This document shows, piece by piece, positions 61,561 to 64,000 of a stretch of 64,000 nt of DNA (position 1 is the first letter of the stretch; the number at the start of each line of letters is the position of its first letter). Origin of the DNA: Variovorax paradoxus. GTDB taxonomy: Bacteria > Pseudomonadota > Gammaproteobacteria > Burkholderiales > Burkholderiaceae_C. Below the pieces are notes generated by a model that worked only from the letters and a program-made list of their open reading frames with translations, was not told the DNA's origin and did no database searches. The position numbers and the translations under genes are program-made. The DNA lies in the NCBI RefSeq assembly GCF_022009635.1, contig NZ_CP091716.1, positions 6,566,501 to 6,630,500 of the forward strand, in the 5' to 3' direction.

Positions 61561-61626
61561 GTTTCGGGGCGAAACGCATGGCCGAAACGCGCCGATCAGA
61601 GACACCGTGTTTCCTCTATTGAAACA
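61561..61626 (-). promoter_or_regulatory. GTTTC/GAAAC palindromes upstream of the secreted repeat gene
   Basis: GTTTCG-GGG-CGAAAC (61561-61575) and TGTTTC-N7-GAAACA (61608-61626) are perfect inverted repeats. Between them CGAAACGCGCCGAT (61583-61596, plus strand) matches the core CGAAACACGCCGAT of the 42-bp element copy A at 13 of 14 positions, in inverted orientation to the gene. The rest of 61490-61650 shows no gene. Confidence 0.45.
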
Positions 61627-61650
61627 ATGGCGACATGAAGGCATGCAAGT

Positions 61651-61682
61651 AAAAAAGCCGGCCCGGTTCGCACCAGGCCGGC
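61651..61682 (-). terminator. Terminator of the gene at 61709
   Basis: GCCGGCC/GGCCGGC (61657-61682) has a 12-base loop and is followed by six T on the minus strand. It ends transcription of paralogue 3. Confidence 0.85.
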
Positions 61683-61708
61683 CTGTCGCGAAATACCGCT
61701 TTGCCGGG

Positions 61709-62035
61709 CTACGGACGCCCGGTGCCGCGCTGCGGGGGCACCTCGCTGTTGAAGAAGGCGCGGCGGTCCAGGTTCTGGTTCGGCGCATGGGCCGTGGCCA
61801 CGGCCTCGGCGCGAACCGATGCCCGGTCGCGCACGCTGGGCCGCGAAGTCAGGGGCTCCGCCACCACGTCTCCATATATGTTGCCGGCACGCGCCGCGGC
61901 GTCCGCCCCCGCCACCACGTCGGCCCGGCTGGTCACGGCCTGGAGCGGCTGAACCGGCGCATAGCCCTGGGCCCGCACACCGGCGGCGGCCAGCATCGAA
62001 AGGGCTGCGGCGGCGATGATGTTCGAGGTCTTCAT
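61709..62035 (-). CDS. Small secreted protein, divergent paralogue 3
   Basis: The 108-residue protein opens MKTSNIIAAAALSMLAAAGV with a signal ending RA-Q, like paralogue 2. It retains one unit, AEAVATAHAPNQNL, and a C-terminal FFNSEV segment resembling VNSKVI of the others. The middle part differs. It is divergent from a LysR-type regulator (62153), with 117 bases between starts, so that regulator may control it. Confidence 0.75.
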   Translation of the reverse strand: MKTSNIIAAAALSMLAAAGVRAQGYAPVQPLQAVTSRADVVAGADAAARAGNIYGDVVAEPLTSRPSVRDRASVRAEAVATAHAPNQNLDRRAFFNSEVPPQRGTGRP

Positions 62036-62152
62036 GTCAGTTCCTTGGGGCAAGCGGCGGCATGTAACCGAAGTGTCGCCCAATCTGGTTAGGAAAAACC
62101 CGGGAGAATCGAACCATCGCGTTCCCAAAACGGAAACAATGGGCTCATTCAC

Positions 62153-63061
62153 ATGGACAGTCTCGATCTGATCAGAACCTTCCGGGAAGTCGCCTCCCAC
62201 GGCAGCTTTTCCCAGGCAGCCAAGAGGCTCGACATGTCGAAAGCCACCGTCAGCAAGTATGTGGCGGAGCTGGAAACCCGCTTCGGCGTGCGTCTTCTCA
62301 ACCGCTCCACCCGCTCCGTGAGCCTCACCGACGCCGGCCAGCTGCTGCTCGACCGCAGCACCCCGATGCTCGAGATGGTCGAGCTCACCCAGTCGGAGCT
62401 GCAGGACCGCGCCAGCCAGCCCGGCGGGCGGCTGCGCATCTCGGCGCCGCACGGCATGGGCAGCGGCGAATTCCCGAACCTGCTGGCCGACTTCATGCGC
62501 TACTACCCCGACGTGACGATCAGCCTGCAGCTGACCAACCGCACCGTCGACCTGGCCGAGGAAGGCATCGACGTCGAGCTGCGCAGCGGCCCCGTGGAAG
62601 ACGCCAACCTCATCGTGCGCAAGCTGCGGCTCATGAACATGGTGGTCTGCGCCTCGCCGGTCTACTGGAAGAAGCACGGCAAGCCCGAGCATCCGCGCGA
62701 CCTCGCCAGCCACGATGCCCTGACGTTCTCGCTGCTGGGCCAGCAGCCGGTCTGGCGCTTCGACGACAACGGCACGCCGCTCGACGTGCCGGTGAAAAGC
62801 CGCATGGACTGCACCGAAGGCGCGCCGCTGATCCGCGTGGCCATGCACGGCTTCGGTGTGATCTACCTGCCGTCGATCCTGGTGCAGTCGCACCTGGACC
62901 AGGGCGAACTGGTGCCGGTGCTGCAGGGCTACGCCCGCAAGGACATGTGGCTCTCGGCCGCCTACCTGCAGCGGCGCCACAACAGCGCCGCGCTGCGCGC
63001 GCTGCTCGACTTCCTGCAGACCCGCGTCGGGCCCGGCAGCACGCCGCGCAAGAGCCATTGA
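62153..63061 (+). CDS. LysR-family transcriptional regulator
   Basis: The 302-residue protein has an N-terminal HTH with EVASHGSFSQAAKRLDMSKA and VSKYVAELETRFGVRLLNRS. A type-2 periplasmic-binding-like effector domain follows. It belongs to the CrgA/AaeR-like group by eye. The target and ligand are unknown. The divergent secreted-protein gene is a natural candidate. Confidence 0.93.
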   Translation: MDSLDLIRTFREVASHGSFSQAAKRLDMSKATVSKYVAELETRFGVRLLNRSTRSVSLTDAGQLLLDRSTPMLEMVELTQSELQDRASQPGGRLRISAPHGMGSGEFPNLLADFMRYYPDVTISLQLTNRTVDLAEEGIDVELRSGPVEDANLIVRKLRLMNMVVCASPVYWKKHGKPEHPRDLASHDALTFSLLGQQPVWRFDDNGTPLDVPVKSRMDCTEGAPLIRVAMHGFGVIYLPSILVQSHLDQGELVPVLQGYARKDMWLSAAYLQRRHNSAALRALLDFLQTRVGPGSTPRKSH

Positions 63062-63086
63062 AAAACCCGGCAGCGCCGGGTTTTTT
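63062..63086. terminator. Bidirectional terminator after the LysR gene
   Basis: AAAACCCGGC/GCCGGGTTTT has a three-base loop and continues with TT. It starts directly at the LysR stop and also faces the convergent hydrolase gene. Confidence 0.88.
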
Positions 63087-63105
63087 CATTCAGCGCGGAA
63101 ACCGC

Positions 63106-63789
63106 TCAGCCGAGGTGCTTGGCAAAGAACGCCAGCGTGCGCTCGCGTGCCAGCTTGGCGGCGTCCGCGTCGTACGAGCCGCGCTGGTCGCAGTTGAAGC
63201 CGTGGCCGACCGGGTACACGTGCACCTCCACTTCCGGGTGCGCCTTCTTGAAGGTCTCGATGGTGTCCAGCGGAATCCAGTGGTCCTGGTTGCCGAAGTG
63301 CGCGAGCACCGGCACCTTGGGCTGGCGGGCGGTTTCCTCCGGCGTGGTCATGCCGCCGCCGTAGTACGGCGCCGCGGCCGACAGGCCCGGCAGCAGCGCG
63401 GCGGCGCGCCACACCAGCAGGCCGCCCCAGCAGTAGCCGACGATGCCGACCTTGCCCGCCTTCGACGCATAGGCGATCGATGCCTCGATGTCCAGCAGAA
63501 CGCCGGGCGCCGGCAGTGCCTCGACCGCCGTCTTCAGGCCGAAGCCGTTCTTCATGTCGTCGTCCGAATAGCCCAGTTCCACGCCCTGCTTCACGCGGTG
63601 GAAGGTTGCCGGCGCCACGGCCAGGTAGCCCTCGGCCGCATAGCCGTCGGCCACCGAGCGGATGTGCGAGTTCACGCCGAAGATTTCCTGCACCACGACC
63701 ACCGCGCCGCGCGGCTTGCCCGCGGGCTCGGCCACGTAGGCGGGGAAGGTGAAGCCGTCCTTGGCGGTGAGATCGATGAATTGGCCCAT
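63106..63789 (-). CDS. Dienelactone hydrolase family protein
   Basis: The 227-residue alpha/beta hydrolase has a cysteine nucleophile, Cys120 in GIVGYCWGG, Asp in GNQDHWIP and His in VGHGFNCDQRG. VVVQEIFGVNSHIRSVADG is the usual oxyanion-side segment. It may cleave dienelactones from aromatic breakdown or similar esters. A DsbA-like isomerase gene associated with aromatic degradation lies just upstream on the same strand, which fits. Confidence 0.92.
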   Translation of the reverse strand: MGQFIDLTAKDGFTFPAYVAEPAGKPRGAVVVVQEIFGVNSHIRSVADGYAAEGYLAVAPATFHRVKQGVELGYSDDDMKNGFGLKTAVEALPAPGVLLDIEASIAYASKAGKVGIVGYCWGGLLVWRAAALLPGLSAAAPYYGGGMTTPEETARQPKVPVLAHFGNQDHWIPLDTIETFKKAHPEVEVHVYPVGHGFNCDQRGSYDADAAKLARERTLAFFAKHLG

Positions 63790-63841
63790 GTGCTGGTACT
63801 CCTAGATGGTGAATCGAATGAATGAATGAGTGGGCGCCGGG

Positions 63842-64000
63842 CTACGCGCGCAACGCCCGTTCGACGAAGTCCAGGCGATCTTGCCCCCAGAATATTTCGC
63901 CATCGATGACATAGCTCGGCGCGCCGAACACCTGCGTGTCGATGGCTTCCTGCGTGTATGCCTCGTAGCGCTCCTGCACCGCCTGGCTCTGCGACTGCTC
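63842..64000 (-). CDS. DsbA-family isomerase (2-hydroxychromene-2-carboxylate isomerase-like), C-terminal part
   Basis: The last 52 residues are visible and the gene continues beyond the window. FGAPSYVIDGEIFWGQDRLD is typical of HCCA isomerases and related kappa-class GST-like proteins, which use glutathione in aromatic breakdown. The stop is TAG at 63842-63844. The hydrolase gene follows after 52 bases. Confidence 0.85.
   Translation of the reverse strand, partial: EQSQSQAVQERYEAYTQEAIDTQVFGAPSYVIDGEIFWGQDRLDFVERALRA

Overview
The window is GC-rich, gene-dense DNA from a betaproteobacterium of the Burkholderiales, most likely Comamonadaceae and closest in character to Variovorax. This rests on the ribosomal, ATP synthase and lipoyl gene neighbourhoods, the reduced regulatory PTS (EIIA-Man, HPr, EI), an intergenic hairpin motif I associate with comamonads, and the protein sequences. 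It is ordinary chromosome with one clear recent insertion sequence. No tRNA, rRNA or CRISPR array was seen.

Layout. 1-3950 (minus): sugar ABC importer operon headed by a ROK regulator, with the binding protein cut by the window edge. 4155-11933 (minus): complete atpIBEFHAGDC operon with a small proline/alanine-rich lipoprotein gene between atpG and atpD. 12091-16216 (plus): aminotransferase, ybeD-like gene, metallo-beta-lactamase-fold lipoprotein, lipB, lipA, almost all with overlapping stops and starts. 16238-28699: accessory metabolism and transport, including an AMP-ligase, an NtrB/NtrC-like two-component pair, two proteins sharing a duplicated domain, an MFS and an anion transporter, and an AraC regulator next to a DMT exporter with a 21-bp-spaced direct repeat between them. 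28821-32349 (minus): envelope-stress-like cluster (Spy-like lipoprotein, two membrane proteins, OmpR-type regulator, sensor kinase). A 42-bp element upstream of the Spy-like gene recurs upstream of the neighbouring secreted-protein gene. 33724-36239 (minus): EIIA-HPr-EI. 36392-39481: redox genes (TlpA-like, cytochrome c', cytochrome b561) and others.

39487-41947: a peroxiredoxin gene split by a 1948-bp IS1634-like element with a 6-bp target duplication. 42030-54446 (minus): str and S10 ribosomal operons in the order rpsL-rpsG-fusA-tuf-rpsJ // [40 protein letters not shown]. At // a terminator, a secreted HEXXH lipoprotein and a small secreted beta-rich protein interrupt the usual gene string, and rplC has its own promoter and hairpin leader. 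54654-58493 (minus): D,D-carboxypeptidase, hydrolase, thin [2Fe-2S] protein, VanZ-like protein and HemJ. 58494-58833 is a 340-bp intergenic region holding a minus-strand promoter, about 104 nt of structured sequence and a strong terminator ahead of hemJ. It is read as an attenuator or a small RNA. 58834-61033 (plus): hemB and a CorA-type transporter. The right end carries two more members of a secreted repeat family, a LysR regulator, a dienelactone-hydrolase-like gene and a partial DsbA-like isomerase.

The most promising unexplained items are the two-gene insertion inside the ribosomal string, the shared 42-bp element beside the Spy/two-component cluster, the structured leader between hemB and hemJ, and the lipoprotein inside the ATP synthase operon.
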